Positions 44,736 through 54,376 of a stretch of DNA of 64,000 nt are shown here, piece after piece; the first letter of the stretch is position 1, and every line of letters begins with the position of its first letter. This DNA comes from Sphingomonas spermidinifaciens (GTDB lineage Bacteria; Pseudomonadota; Alphaproteobacteria; Sphingomonadales; Sphingomonadaceae): the NCBI RefSeq assembly GCF_002351485.1, contig NZ_NWMW01000001.1:1116001-1180000 (forward strand), in the 5' to 3' direction. The notes beneath the pieces were generated by a model. It searched no databases, was not told where the DNA came from, and worked only from the letters and a program-made list of their open reading frames with translations. Both the position numbers and the translations under genes were made by a program.

Positions 44736-45422
<687 letters not shown>

Positions 45423-46055
45423 TCATGCGTGTTCGTTCATCTCGGTAAGGGCGCCGCGCGTGATGTCCCAGGCAGAGTGCAGGAACAGCAGCGCGATCAC
45501 GCCGGCCACGGCGAGGTCCGGCCATGCTCTCCCCGTCCACGCCACCAGCCCGGCCGCGGCGATCACCGCGATGTTGGCGAGCGCATCGTTGCGGCTGAAG
45601 AGCCAGATCGCCCTGACATTGGCGTCGCCCTCACGAAAACGGGCTAGGACAAGGGCAGCGCTAACGTTGATGACCAGTGCTACGACCCCGATCCCGCCCA
45701 TCAGATCGGCTTCCGGAGCCACAGCGGTCATGGCGCGCCAAATCGCAAAAGCGATCACGCCCAAGCCCAATGCACCGAGGAACAAGCCCTGAGCGAGAGC
45801 TACCCGGGATCGGGCAGCGGCGGTCCAGCCCAGCGCGATGAGCCCGAAAAGCGAGATCGTACCGTCACCGATGAAGTCGAGGGCGTCAGCCTTCAGCGCT
45901 TGGCTGTCGGCTACAAACCCGCCGACGATCTCCATTAAGCCGAAGCCAAGGTTCAGCAACACGACGATCCACAGCGCGCGCCGGTAGGCAGGGTCGTGCT
46001 CGGCCCGCTTCGTGTCCCCCGTGCAACCGCACGAGGAGGATTCACTTCCACTCAT
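45423..46055 (-). CDS. Cation diffusion facilitator of the lead-type regulon
   Basis: 210 residues. N-terminus SGSESSSCGCTGDTKRAEHD holds a CGC pair. About six membrane helices with ALKADALDFIGDGTISL (DxxxD) in helix 2 and LFSRNDALANIAVIAAAGLV (NDxxxN) in helix 5; it lacks a long cytoplasmic tail. Related to the CDF at 27762, which heads the intact czc operon. It has its own PbrR-like operator 7-37 bases upstream, and was once followed by a czcCBA operon (see the remnant at 45195-45421). Confidence 0.87.
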   Translation of the reverse strand: MSGSESSSCGCTGDTKRAEHDPAYRRALWIVVLLNLGFGLMEIVGGFVADSQALKADALDFIGDGTISLFGLIALGWTAAARSRVALAQGLFLGALGLGVIAFAIWRAMTAVAPEADLMGGIGVVALVINVSAALVLARFREGDANVRAIWLFSRNDALANIAVIAAAGLVAWTGRAWPDLAVAGVIALLFLHSAWDITRGALTEMNEHA

Positions 46056-46061
46056 ACCTGC

Positions 46062-46092
46062 CCCCTACAATCTATAGGCACTGTAGCAGTAA
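46062..46092 (-). promoter_or_regulatory. PbrR-like operator/promoter of the CDF gene
   Basis: -35 TTACTG (46092-46087), 19-base spacer CTACAGTGCCTATAGATTG, weak -10 TAGGGG (46067-46062). The expected transcription start is at or next to the ATG at 46055, which would make a leaderless mRNA. The dyad matches the other PbrR-type sites of the cluster. Confidence 0.68.
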
Positions 46093-46130
46093 GAACAAAC
46101 GTCACAGATCTGGAAGCACCGCGAAACACG

Positions 46131-48152
46131 TTACTCGGCCGGCGCAAGATCACGTGCCTCGGTGCCCTCGCGACGATTGATCGAGAAGCCAACGGCGATC
46201 GCAACTGCCATAAGGAGCTGGGCGGTAATGGACTGCCATGTGGGGAACACGCCGAGCATCGACAGCCGGGGCGCTTCGGCAATCGGCGCGATGTTGATGA
46301 TGCCAGCCTCCTGAAGTGCTGCCACACCTTTGCCGGCGAGAACCACCGTCAAACCTGCCATCAGCCATGAGCTATAGGCAAAGAACTTCGCGATTGGGAT
46401 CTGCCGGCTATAGCGCAGCATCGCCCAAGCAATTACGCCAAGAACCCCGACAGCCGACCCGGCGCCAGCGAGCAGCGCACCGCCATTACCTTGGGTCCAC
46501 AAGGCTGCGTAGAATAGAATCGTCTCGAAAACCTCGCGGTAGACTACGACGAACGCAAGCCCGAACAGGAACCAGGCAGAGCGACCCGACAAGGCGTGGG
46601 TCATCTTGTCACGGATGTAGCGCTGCCATTGGTCGGCCTGTGCCTTGCCGTGCATCCATATGCCGACCGAGAGCAGGACCACGGCGGCGAACAGCGATCC
46701 GAAGCCTTCCGTCAGCTCCCGGCTCGCGCCGCTAATACCGATCGCATAGGTCGCAACGACCCAGGTCAAGAGGCCGGCAGCAAGAGCCCCCACCCAGCCG
46801 CCGTGGACGTAGGGAAGCGCTTCGGACCGGTCCGCCTTACGCAGGAACGCGATCATGGCGACCACGATCAGCAGCGCTTCCATTCCCTCGCGCAGCAGGA
46901 TCGTGAAAGCACCAAGGAAAGTCGAAGCATTGCTAGAGGCGTTGGGAGCCAGCGCGGCCTCGGCATCGTCGAACAGGCTGTTGAGAACGAGAACCCGGTT
47001 CGCCAAATCGTCAGGAGCGGCGCCTTGATCGACCGCGGCGCGATACTCACCCATCGCGCCTTCGATCCTGGCGAGCAGCGTGGCGTCGCTGGCACCCAGC
47101 GTCGGCTCGACCGGCTCAAAACCGTCTAGGTACGCCGACAGCGCCATTCCCTTCGCAGCAGCGCGATCACCTTTGCGAGCCGCATCAAGGCTTGCCGCCA
47201 ACTTCTGACGAACGAGCGACAGCGACGCCGGAGCCTGTTCGATCACGGCTTCCGGGTGGCGGCGTAGATAAGCCATGACCGCCCGCGCCCGCTGCTCACC
47301 CAATTTTCCAGCGAGGGAGGCTGGCGTGAGGCCTACGAGGGTTTTGAGGTCCGGAATTTGGTCGCGCAGCGCCGCATCGGCTTTCCAGAGGCGCTCGCCG
47401 AGCCGCGCCTGTTCGTCGCTGAAGGCAAAGCTGCCGGCGCGGAATGCCAGCGCCCATCGATCCTGGCTCGGCAGATCGGCGAAGCTCTGCATCGCCGTTC
47501 CGTCGATACCTTGGCTGATCACTTGATAGAGCGCGAACACGCTGCGCTGACGGGCGCGATCGGCATCGGTAAACGCGATCGGGGGCGTGGTCAGCTTCGC
47601 CGCACTAGGGCCATGCCCATCTCCAGTAGCACCGTGGCAAGCGGCGCAAGTCGAACCGAACAAAGCTTCGCCACGTGCAAAGCTCGGGGGAGCGGTCGGG
47701 GCGAGCGGCACGGGGTAAGCTTGCAGCAGATCAGCCGCGAGCCCGTGTGCCAACGCGGAGACCTCCTGGGGCGACCCCTGACGGACGATCAGGCCTTGCA
47801 AGCGTGCCGCACCTGAGATCAACGCCGCTCGCTCGGGCTTGATCGGCAGAGCCGCAAGACGTGAGGAAACGGAGCCTGCAAACTCCTTCATCTCGGCATA
47901 TTCGGACGCGCTCTTGATACGGCCGCGATCGACGGCCCCCTCGTAATCAACGGCAACATAGTCGAGCAGTCGCCAGGCAGTTTGCACATCGTTCGGGTCG
48001 GCCGCGGGCGCGGCGCGCAACGTGGAAATGGGCACAATGAGCCCGAGCAGGATCAGGAGCACGACAACGATCAGCCGCACCGGGGCGGCGTGGATCGCGC
48101 GATCGAAAGGCGCGCCATCGACGTTGGAATGGCGAAGATACACGGAAAACAT
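46131..48152 (-). CDS. pbrT: Cytochrome c-FTR1 fusion permease (PbrT-like metal uptake)
   Basis: 673 residues. A membrane anchor (VRLIVVVLLILLGLIVPIS), then a periplasmic part with one haem-binding CAACH (C169, C172, H173) and a helical region, and from about residue 410 a seven-helix FTR1 iron-permease domain with REGME (421-425) and REVFE (539-543) motifs. Fe-oxidase-coupled permeases import Fe; the same architecture is found in PbrT, the lead-uptake protein of Cupriavidus. The PbrR-type operator in front favours the PbrT assignment. Iron uptake remains the alternative. Confidence 0.82.
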   Translation of the reverse strand: MFSVYLRHSNVDGAPFDRAIHAAPVRLIVVVLLILLGLIVPISTLRAAPAADPNDVQTAWRLLDYVAVDYEGAVDRGRIKSASEYAEMKEFAGSVSSRLAALPIKPERAALISGAARLQGLIVRQGSPQEVSALAHGLAADLLQAYPVPLAPTAPPSFARGEALFGSTCAACHGATGDGHGPSAAKLTTPPIAFTDADRARQRSVFALYQVISQGIDGTAMQSFADLPSQDRWALAFRAGSFAFSDEQARLGERLWKADAALRDQIPDLKTLVGLTPASLAGKLGEQRARAVMAYLRRHPEAVIEQAPASLSLVRQKLAASLDAARKGDRAAAKGMALSAYLDGFEPVEPTLGASDATLLARIEGAMGEYRAAVDQGAAPDDLANRVLVLNSLFDDAEAALAPNASSNASTFLGAFTILLREGMEALLIVVAMIAFLRKADRSEALPYVHGGWVGALAAGLLTWVVATYAIGISGASRELTEGFGSLFAAVVLLSVGIWMHGKAQADQWQRYIRDKMTHALSGRSAWFLFGLAFVVVYREVFETILFYAALWTQGNGGALLAGAGSAVGVLGVIAWAMLRYSRQIPIAKFFAYSSWLMAGLTVVLAGKGVAALQEAGIINIAPIAEAPRLSMLGVFPTWQSITAQLLMAVAIAVGFSINRREGTEARDLAPAE

Positions 48153-48158
48153 GCCAGC

Positions 48159-48189
48159 TCTCTACAACCTCCAGCCACTGTAGAAGCAA
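48159..48189 (-). promoter_or_regulatory. PbrR-like operator/promoter of the permease gene
   Basis: -35 TTGCTT (48189-48184), 19-base spacer CTACAGTGGCTGGAGGTTG, -10 TAGAGA (48164-48159). Transcription is predicted to begin at or near base 48152, the A of the start codon, so this mRNA may be leaderless. Confidence 0.72.
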
Positions 48190-48234
48190 GCGATTTGAGA
48201 GCCGCTCGCAATAGCGCCGCATCGAGTGGTGGCT

Positions 48235-49467
48235 TCAATAGTAGTCGGCAAGCGTGAGCATGCGCGTTGTACCGTCGGTGAGCCTGAGCGCTATCCGGTC
48301 TCCGGCGTGGCCATAGCGCCACTGCCAGAGCCGGCCGCGCGTGTAGGAACTGTCGATCGCAATGCCGTTCACCGCCACGATCCGATCGCCAATCGACCAT
48401 CCCGCCCTTGCCGCCGGGCTGCCGATCGCCACGTGAATGACCGCGAGATCTGTCGGGGAGGCCGTGAGGCCGAGGCCGCTTCGATCCTTCAACATCGGCA
48501 GACGCGCTCGATATGGTGCCGGTCGCAACCACAGGCGTCCGAGGGTGACGTCCAACACAATATCAAACTGCCCCAGCAGCGGCATCCCGATGTTGCCCAC
48601 CGTGCTCGCCGAGGCCCATCGATCAAGGGCAAGGGCCGGGACTGCCTCTGTCAACAGCCCGCCCAGGCTCACCTTGTCGGCAGTGAACGTCTTGACGATC
48701 TGCACACCCTCGACCCCGCCCAGCGCTGCGGTTGAGTGAGGCCGGTCGGCGAGCGAGCCGTGCGCATCGAGATAGGCAGAGGACAACATCAGTGCAGATG
48801 AGCTGCCGGTGTCGAGCATCAGCGGTATCGACCCAGAGCCATTCACCGACGCGCGGACGAGGAGTTCCTGTCTGGCACCCCGCTCAAGCGGGAGCATCGT
48901 CCATCCTTCCCCACCGAGGAAGCTCCCACTCTTTCCGAATGCGAACTGTTTTCTCTCAAAATTCAGGGCAACGCAGCCGCCGGCAAGCACGTCGGCTCCG
49001 AGCATCATGTCGATCGGTCTTCCATATGCCGCGGAGATCGCGCCCAGATCAGCAACGACGGCAAAAGGCAGAACATGGGCTTCACCGGCCAGCGTCACCT
49101 CGACACTGCGAACCAATCCAACTGCGGCCTGGCTGCTAAGGCCGGATATTGTTCGAGGTTCGAGGCCCACCATACCGAGCTTGGCGGCAAGCGGGCGGCT
49201 GATGATCGAGGCCCCGCTTCCAGTGTCGAGCACTGCCTCTATGTCGGCGCCCGCGACCTGCGTCGGGACAAGCAGGGTGTCGCCTGTTCCCACTTCCAAA
49301 CGATGCCAGCTTGGAGATTCGACGAAGCCGGGCCAGTACGATCCGGATCGAGGCTTCCTGCTCACAGCAGCGGTAGAAATGCTGGCCCCGAGAAACCCGC
49401 TGCCGAGCTGCTTCAACACCCTTCGACGGCTCAAACACCCCGTCGTGGCTCCGTCCACGCGGTCCAC
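48235..49467 (-). CDS. Tat-exported double retropepsin-like aspartic protease with PDZ domain
   Basis: 410 residues from a GTG at 49467, five bases after GGAGGG. A twin-arginine signal (LSRRRVLKQLGSGFLGASIS, consensus SRRxFLK) points to periplasmic export. Two retroviral-type aspartyl protease modules follow: AVLDTGSGASIIS with D81 and LMLDTGSSSALML with D219, so the pair can form an intramolecular pseudo-dimer. A C-terminal PDZ domain (LGLTASPTDLAVIHVAIGSP, AGWSIGDRIVAVNG) spans about residues 325-405. Own PbrR-like operator. Its target could be a lead-regulon membrane protein, but none is known. Confidence 0.82.
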   Translation of the reverse strand: MDRVDGATTGCLSRRRVLKQLGSGFLGASISTAAVSRKPRSGSYWPGFVESPSWHRLEVGTGDTLLVPTQVAGADIEAVLDTGSGASIISRPLAAKLGMVGLEPRTISGLSSQAAVGLVRSVEVTLAGEAHVLPFAVVADLGAISAAYGRPIDMMLGADVLAGGCVALNFERKQFAFGKSGSFLGGEGWTMLPLERGARQELLVRASVNGSGSIPLMLDTGSSSALMLSSAYLDAHGSLADRPHSTAALGGVEGVQIVKTFTADKVSLGGLLTEAVPALALDRWASASTVGNIGMPLLGQFDIVLDVTLGRLWLRPAPYRARLPMLKDRSGLGLTASPTDLAVIHVAIGSPAARAGWSIGDRIVAVNGIAIDSSYTRGRLWQWRYGHAGDRIALRLTDGTTRMLTLADYY

Positions 49468-49508
49468 TCGATCCCTCCAACCCCGGACTCGTTGCCGGAA
49501 TGGAGATG

Positions 49509-49539
49509 CCGCTACATGCTACAGTCGCTAGAGGGTCAA
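49509..49539 (-). promoter_or_regulatory. PbrR-like operator/promoter of the protease gene
   Basis: -35 TTGACC (49539-49534), 19-base spacer CTCTAGCGACTGTAGCATG, -10 TAGCGG (49514-49509). Predicted start near 49502, giving a leader of about 35 bases that contains the GGAGGG ribosome-binding site. Confidence 0.75.
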
Positions 49540-49555
49540 GCCGTATAATCGGGCC

Positions 49556-49954
49556 TTACGCAACAGGTCGCGCGATCGCCTGGATGACCCGGCATTCCGC
49601 CATCGTCTTGGCGCAACAGCCTGCCGCGCTCATTGAGGCAAGTTCATCGCGCAGCGCACCGAGCTGGCGAAGCCGCTCCTCGACGTCAGCAAGGTGACGC
49701 GACGCGATGTCAGTCGCTTCCGAACAGTCGCGTTCCGGTTGGTCGGCGAGCGCCAGCAACGAGCGAATCTCATCGATCGAGAAGCCGAGCCGCCGGCTGT
49801 TGCGAATGAAATTGAGACGGTCGACATCCGATAGGCCATAGGTGCGCCGCCCCGACGCGGTACGGGCTGGCCTGCGGAGTAACCCAATCTCCTCATAGAA
49901 GCGGATGGTCGTGACTTTTGTGGTGGTCGCGCTTGCCAGTTCGCCGATCTGCAT
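49556..49954 (-). CDS. pbrR: PbrR-like lead-responsive MerR-family regulator
   Basis: 132 residues from ATG 49954 (MQIGELASATTTKVTTIRFY); a TTG at 49969 would add five residues. Cysteines C77 (ERDCSEA), C113/C114 (AGCCAKT) and C121 (AECRVIQ) match the three-thiolate Pb(II) site of PbrR691 (C78, C113, C122). Recognition helices are typical for CadR/PbrR. Four related operators in the next 4 kb, including one before its own gene, indicate it governs the protease, permease and CDF genes and itself. Confidence 0.87.
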   Translation of the reverse strand: MQIGELASATTTKVTTIRFYEEIGLLRRPARTASGRRTYGLSDVDRLNFIRNSRRLGFSIDEIRSLLALADQPERDCSEATDIASRHLADVEERLRQLGALRDELASMSAAGCCAKTMAECRVIQAIARPVA

Positions 49955-49991
49955 CCGTTTTTCATCCAACCGATATCAAGGCAAGGAGACC

Positions 49992-50022
49992 TCACCCCTT
50001 TCTACAGCCACTAGAGGATTTA
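49992..50022 (-). promoter_or_regulatory. PbrR-like operator/promoter of the regulator gene
   Basis: -35 TAAATC (50022-50017), 19-base spacer CTCTAGTGGCTGTAGAAAG, -10 GGGTGA (49997-49992). The dyad CTCTAG/CTGTAG core is the best match to the protease-gene site, while the -35 and -10 boxes are weak, as expected for an autoregulated gene. Confidence 0.65.
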
Positions 50023-50060
50023 GGCGGCCGATGCGATGATTGTCGGTACGAACAGCCTCA

Positions 50061-50798
50061 TCAGGAAACGGCGATGCTCGATAGAGCGGCCGCAATATCG
50101 ACTGGCACCCCCGCCTCCTTTCGTTCTGAATAGCGATCGACGAGTTGGGCAGTATGCGGGCGCAACAGCACTGTGAAACGGACCAGCTCCTCCATCACAT
50201 CGACGATCCGGTCGTAATAGCTGGACGGCTTCATGCGACCGGCGTCATCAAACTCGTTGAACGCCTTGGCGACGCTCGACTGGTTCGGGATCGTGACCAT
50301 CCGCATCCAGCGGCCCAGGACGCGCAGCGTGTTGACGCTGTTGAACGACTGCGAACCGGCCGACACCTGCATGACCGCGAGCGTTCGCCCCTGCGTCGGG
50401 CGCATCCCACCCATCGACAGCGGCAAATGGTCGATCTGCAACTTCATGATGCCGGTGATCTGGCCGTGACGCTCCGGGCTGCACCACACCTGCCCCTCCG
50501 ACCATAGAGACAGCTCGCGCAGCTCGTGGACGGCCGGATGGTCGTCGCCGGCATATTGGTCGGGCAGCGGCAGGGTGGACGGATCGAAGATGCGCGTCTC
50601 GCAACCGAAGAAACGAAGTAGGCGGGCCGCTTCCTCGACGCACAGACGGGAAAAGGATCGCTCGCGCAAGCTACCGTAGAGCAGCAGCATTCGCGGTGCG
50701 GGATCGAGCGCGCTAAGACCCAGGGCGGGTCGCTCGATGGCGTAGGCAGGATCGAGCGCCGGCAGGATGTCGGGATCGGCAAGCGTGCGGAGTGGCAT
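50061..50798 (-). CDS. arsH: ArsH (copy 2)
   Basis: 245 residues from ATG 50798, sharing one base with the arsN2 stop (TGATG). Nearly identical to the copy at 14546-15292: [40 protein letters not shown] and [20 protein letters not shown]. It differs in a few residues and in the last 12 amino acids ([13 protein letters not shown] here). Ends the operon arsR-arsC-arsC-arsB-arsN2-arsH. Confidence 0.93.
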   Translation of the reverse strand: MPLRTLADPDILPALDPAYAIERPALGLSALDPAPRMLLLYGSLRERSFSRLCVEEAARLLRFFGCETRIFDPSTLPLPDQYAGDDHPAVHELRELSLWSEGQVWCSPERHGQITGIMKLQIDHLPLSMGGMRPTQGRTLAVMQVSAGSQSFNSVNTLRVLGRWMRMVTIPNQSSVAKAFNEFDDAGRMKPSSYYDRIVDVMEELVRFTVLLRPHTAQLVDRYSERKEAGVPVDIAAALSSIAVS

Positions 50799-51238
50799 CA
50801 GAGAGCTTTCACGAGATAGGCGGCCGAGGCCGGGCACAGCGCGGTAAACTCGCGCGAGGCGGCGACCGTCGGAGGAGCAGCACCGCGATCGGCGTCGGCA
50901 TAGCCTAGCGTCCGGAAGAACGGGGCGGCCGTCGTCGTCAGCAGATGCAGGCGCTCCACTCCGAGATCGCGGGCCTGTCGTTCGAGGCTGGCGACCAATG
51001 CCTGGCCGATGCCATGTCCGCGGCGATCGGCGAGGACGACGATCGAGCGAAGGAGGCGGTCGGTCCCCTCCCCCTCAAGCCCGCCATAACCGACGAGGCT
51101 ATCGGCCTCGAACCGAAAGAACATGCGGTCGGGATCGGCGAGATCGGCACTTGGCAGGTTCGCGGCATCGAGAAACCATGCCAGCTCGGCCAGCTCGGCC
51201 AGCTCGGCAGGTTCGAGTTTAGCGATCGTCAGCCCCAC
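50798..51238 (-). CDS. arsN2: ArsN2-type GNAT acetyltransferase
   Basis: 146 residues. GNAT fold with the acetyl-CoA motif [20 protein letters not shown] (R/Q-x-x-G-x-G/A) and [17 protein letters not shown]. Short GNAT genes between arsB and arsH are the ArsN group; ArsN1 members acetylate the antibiotic arsinothricin, ArsN2 is less well defined. Overlaps the arsB stop by 10 bases and the arsH start by one base. It occupies the slot held by ynfA in operon 1. Confidence 0.8.
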   Translation of the reverse strand: MGLTIAKLEPAELAELAELAWFLDAANLPSADLADPDRMFFRFEADSLVGYGGLEGEGTDRLLRSIVVLADRRGHGIGQALVASLERQARDLGVERLHLLTTTAAPFFRTLGYADADRGAAPPTVAASREFTALCPASAAYLVKAL

Positions 51239-52521
51239 TCGACGCTAATCCTGATTGCGAGCGCTGCGAGCGTGATGAGCAAGACCGGCACGGTGAGCGT
51301 GACGCCGACACGAAAATAATAGCCCCACCCGATTTTCACGCCTTTCTGGCCGAGGACGTGGAGCCAGAGCAGCGTCGCAAGCGAGCCGATCGGCGTCAGT
51401 TTGGGACCGAGATCACAGCCGATCACGTTAGCGTAGATCATCGCTTCCTTGATCGCGCCCGTGGCGTGGGTGGCGTCGATCGAGAGCGCGCCCACCAGCA
51501 CGGTCGGCATGTTGTTCATCACCGACGACAGTACGGCCACGATCACGCCAGTACCCAGCGCCGCACCCCACACGCCGCCTTGCGCCGTGCGATCGAGCAG
51601 CGCCGCCAGATAGTCAGTCAGGCCCGCGTTCCGCAGGCCATAGACGACCAGGTACATGCCCAGCGAGAAGATCACGACCTGCCAGGGTGCCCCGCGCAGC
51701 ACCTTGCCGGTCTGGATCACATGGCCCCTCCCTGCGATCACCAGCAGCAGGATCGCGCCGGCCGCGGCCACGGCGCTGACCGGTACGCCGAGCGGTTCGA
51801 GCAGGAAGAAGCCGGCGAGAAGCAGCGCAAGGACGATCCATCCAGCGCGGAAGGTCGCGGCATCGCGGATCGCATCACGGGGCGCTCGTAACGCCCCCAC
51901 GTCATAGTCAGCCGGTATGTCGCGCCGGAAAAAGAGCAACAGTGCGCCCAGCGTAGCGGCGATCGAGACGAGATCGACCGGCACCATTACGGCCGCATAG
52001 TCGCCGAACCCGACGTGGAAGAAGTCGGCCGATACGATGTTGACGAGGTTCGACACGACCAGCGGCAAGCTGGCGGTGTCGGCGATGAACCCGGCTGCCA
52101 TGACGAACGCCAGCGTCGCCTTGTCCTTGAACCCCAGCGCCCGCAGCATGGCGATGACGATCGGGGTCAGGATCAGTGCTGCGCCATCATTGGCGAACAG
52201 CGCGGACACCGCCGCCCCGAGCAGCACGATAAGGACGAACAGCCGGCGACCTTGCCCCCTGCCCCAGCGCGCGACATGGAGCGCGGCCCATTCGAAGAAT
52301 CCGGCTTCATCGAGCAGCAGGCTGATGACGATGATCGCGACGAATGCGGCGGTCGCGTTCCAGACGATGTCCCACACCACCGGCACGTCGGATAGCGTGA
52401 CCACGCCCGCGAACAGCGCCACAACGGCGCCTCCCATCGCGCTCCATCCGATCCCAAGGCCTTTGGGTTGCCAGATGACGAGCGCGATCGTGGCGATGAA
52501 GATCAAGACGGCAAGAAGCAT
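51229..52521 (-). CDS. arsB: Arsenite efflux permease ArsB (copy 2)
   Basis: 430 residues; start ATG 52521 shares one base with the arsC stop. By eye it is about 95 percent identical to the copy at 15632-16918, with most substitutions conservative (for example HVGFGDYA in place of KIGFGEHA). It has a two-residue longer tail (RISVEWG). Same signatures [20 protein letters not shown] and [15 protein letters not shown]. Confidence 0.95.
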   Translation of the reverse strand: MLLAVLIFIATIALVIWQPKGLGIGWSAMGGAVVALFAGVVTLSDVPVVWDIVWNATAAFVAIIVISLLLDEAGFFEWAALHVARWGRGQGRRLFVLIVLLGAAVSALFANDGAALILTPIVIAMLRALGFKDKATLAFVMAAGFIADTASLPLVVSNLVNIVSADFFHVGFGDYAAVMVPVDLVSIAATLGALLLFFRRDIPADYDVGALRAPRDAIRDAATFRAGWIVLALLLAGFFLLEPLGVPVSAVAAAGAILLLVIAGRGHVIQTGKVLRGAPWQVVIFSLGMYLVVYGLRNAGLTDYLAALLDRTAQGGVWGAALGTGVIVAVLSSVMNNMPTVLVGALSIDATHATGAIKEAMIYANVIGCDLGPKLTPIGSLATLLWLHVLGQKGVKIGWGYYFRVGVTLTVPVLLITLAALAIRISVEWG

Positions 52522-52946
52522 CAGACGACGCGCTGACCCGAAGCATCCACCACTTGCTCGCCGTCCTCCTTTGCGAATGCGCCGAGCTGATCGCTCGGCA
52601 GCAGATCGAGCACGGCTTCGGACGGCCGGCAGAGTTTCACGCCGAGCGGCGAGATGACCAGCGGCCGGTTGATGAGGATGGGACGCGCCATCATTGCGTC
52701 CACCAGCGCGTCGTCGGACAGCGACGTGTCATTCAAGCTCAGCTCCGCATAGGGCGTGTCCTTCTCGCGCAGCAGCGCGCGGGGCGTCATGCCGGCGCGG
52801 TCGATCAGCTGGACCAGCAACGCGCGTGCGGGCGGGGTTTTCAGATACTCGACCACATGCGGCTCGATGCCGGCATTGCGGATCATCGCCAGCGTGTTGC
52901 GCGAGGTGCCGCACTCGGGGTTGTGGTAGATAATGATGTCGGTCAC
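52521..52946 (-). CDS. arsC: Arsenate reductase, glutaredoxin-coupled type (copy 2)
   Basis: 141 residues. Catalytic C12 in [10 protein letters not shown]; closely similar to the copy at 16918-17346 (differences such as [11 protein letters not shown] for [11 protein letters not shown]). It starts four bases into the end of the upstream phosphatase-type reductase gene. Two mechanistically different reductases are thus co-expressed in this operon. Confidence 0.94.
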   Translation of the reverse strand: MTDIIIYHNPECGTSRNTLAMIRNAGIEPHVVEYLKTPPARALLVQLIDRAGMTPRALLREKDTPYAELSLNDTSLSDDALVDAMMARPILINRPLVISPLGVKLCRPSEAVLDLLPSDQLGAFAKEDGEQVVDASGQRVV

Positions 52947-53479
52947 GCCTGGTTTCCCAAATTGGTGGTTTCGTCTTCGACAAGATCGTCGTGGATCGCT
53001 TGCAGGCGCTGACGGACGGCCATCGCCGGCACCTCCCGGTCGATAATCGGCAAGTCGACCAGCTTCGCGAAGCGCTTGGTCAGGGCGTCATGAGCGGCCT
53101 CGAACGCCGCATCGATCGCGGCATCGTCGCCGGTGACGGACGCGGGATCGGGCAGCCCCCAATGTGCCTTGACGGGATGACCCGGCCAGATCGGGCAAAC
53201 CTCGCCCGCCGCGTTGTCGCACACGGTCACGACCACATCGATGTTCGGCCCGTCCGAGCCGGCGAACTCGTCCCAGCTTTTCGAGCGTAGCCCTTCGGTC
53301 GGATAGCCGTGGCGTTCGAGCAGCCTCAATGCGCCGGGATGGACCTGCCCTTTGGGGAACGATCCTGCGGAGAAGCCTCGATAGCGTCCCCCGCCCAACC
53401 GATTTACGATCGCTTCGCCAAGAATGGAGCGCGCACTGTTCCCCGTGCAAAGGACAAGGACGTTGGTGACGCTACTCAT
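52943..53479 (-). CDS. arsC: Arsenate reductase, low-molecular-weight phosphatase (thioredoxin) type
   Basis: 178 residues. N-terminal P-loop LVLCTGNSARSILGEAI with C11 and R17 (CX5R), further cysteines C87 and C95 (VCDNAAGEVCP) for the disulfide cascade, and the general-acid aspartate in WGLPDPAS. Reduces arsenate with thioredoxin. The C-terminal 45 residues (DALTKRFAKLVDLPIIDREV) form the extension seen in this bacterial subgroup. Overlaps arsR by four bases and the second arsC by four. Confidence 0.93.
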   Translation of the reverse strand: MSSVTNVLVLCTGNSARSILGEAIVNRLGGGRYRGFSAGSFPKGQVHPGALRLLERHGYPTEGLRSKSWDEFAGSDGPNIDVVVTVCDNAAGEVCPIWPGHPVKAHWGLPDPASVTGDDAAIDAAFEAAHDALTKRFAKLVDLPIIDREVPAMAVRQRLQAIHDDLVEDETTNLGNQA

Positions 53480-53829
53480 GCATTGCCTTCGGGCAGGCAG
53501 CGGCTCCGGATCGCGAGATCCGCGAGCGGCGCGCAGACTTCAGGATTTCCCGCGCAGCAGTCTTGCATCAGAAACTCCAATAATTCTGTCATCTGTTCGT
53601 AGCGCGCAGTGTAAATCACCGATCGGCCTTCACGCCTGTTTTCGATGAGGCCCGCGTTCGCCAGAATGTTGAGGTTGGCCGAAAGGGTGTTCGGCAGCAC
53701 GTCCAAACGGCGGGCGATTTCGCCGGCTGCGACCCCTTCGCGGCCCGCCTGGACAAGCATTCGGAAGATCGACAGTCGGCCGGCGTTGGCGAGCGCGGAC
53801 AGACCCGAGACAGCATTTTTCATTTCCAT
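53476..53829 (-). CDS. arsR: ArsR/SmtB-family arsenite repressor (copy 2)
   Basis: 117 residues. Recognition helix LPNTLSANLNILANAGLIEN, cysteines C91, C92 and C99 in QDCCAGNPEVC plus C111. It is clearly more divergent from the operon 1 repressor than ArsB, ArsC or ArsH are, indicating that the duplicated block does not include arsR or that it was replaced. Confidence 0.93.
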   Translation of the reverse strand: MEMKNAVSGLSALANAGRLSIFRMLVQAGREGVAAGEIARRLDVLPNTLSANLNILANAGLIENRREGRSVIYTARYEQMTELLEFLMQDCCAGNPEVCAPLADLAIRSRCLPEGNA

Positions 53830-53849
53830 ATTTCGAACGTATCGGAAAT
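53830..53849. promoter_or_regulatory. Probable ArsR operator of ars operon 2
   Basis: ATTTC (53830-53834) and GAAAT (53845-53849) frame an imperfect dyad directly upstream of the arsR start. Position and AT-rich arms match the site before the first arsR, but the sequence differs from its ATATATCC arms. Confidence 0.5.
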
Positions 53850-53878
53850 GAGGAAGGCCGCCAATACCGGCAGTCCGG

Positions 53879-54244
53879 TCAGCTCCGCTTTTCCCTGACC
53901 TCGAACGAGCCGACGCCGCCCTTGCGCAGGGTCGTCATACAGGCGTCAGGCGCGGCATCCTTGAACGGGCATGGCAGGGTAGGAGAGGTGAGCGAGATCG
54001 TGATCGGACCGCGGGAACTCCCCTTGTATTCGCACTCCAGTCTCCAGACGCCGTTCACTGAGAAGCTGTTGCGGCTTTTGTCGAGGAAGCGGACGGACTC
54101 GTCGCCGCCGCGAGGCCACACATGGCATTTCACATCGAAGCCTTGCTCGCCGCTCACTGTCATGACGGTCGGGGCCGGTGCCTGATCCGCAGCAAAGGCG
54201 GGAGCGGTCGCGAGCGAGGCCACCAAGAACAAGCGGGTTTTCAT
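53879..54244 (-). CDS. Small exported protein, function unknown
   Basis: 121 residues. Signal MKTRLFLVASLATAPAFAAD. The mature protein has four cysteines (KCHVWP, LECEYKG, LPCPFKD, DACMTT), likely two disulfides, and alternating beta pattern (FSVNGVWRLECEYKGSSRGP, ITISLT). I do not recognise the family. It lies upstream of arsR2 on the same strand but is probably a separate unit. Confidence 0.6.
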   Translation of the reverse strand: MKTRLFLVASLATAPAFAADQAPAPTVMTVSGEQGFDVKCHVWPRGGDESVRFLDKSRNSFSVNGVWRLECEYKGSSRGPITISLTSPTLPCPFKDAAPDACMTTLRKGGVGSFEVREKRS

Positions 54245-54376
54245 ATCACCTCCAACAAACGATTCGATAATTCCAAGATACGAGAAATAAAGAATCGAGC
54301 AAGCGTTATGTTGGCTTGCATCCCCTGCGGCGCTTTGTGTGGTTCAACGTCCGGCGGGTGGAGCTTTGGTGTTTCA

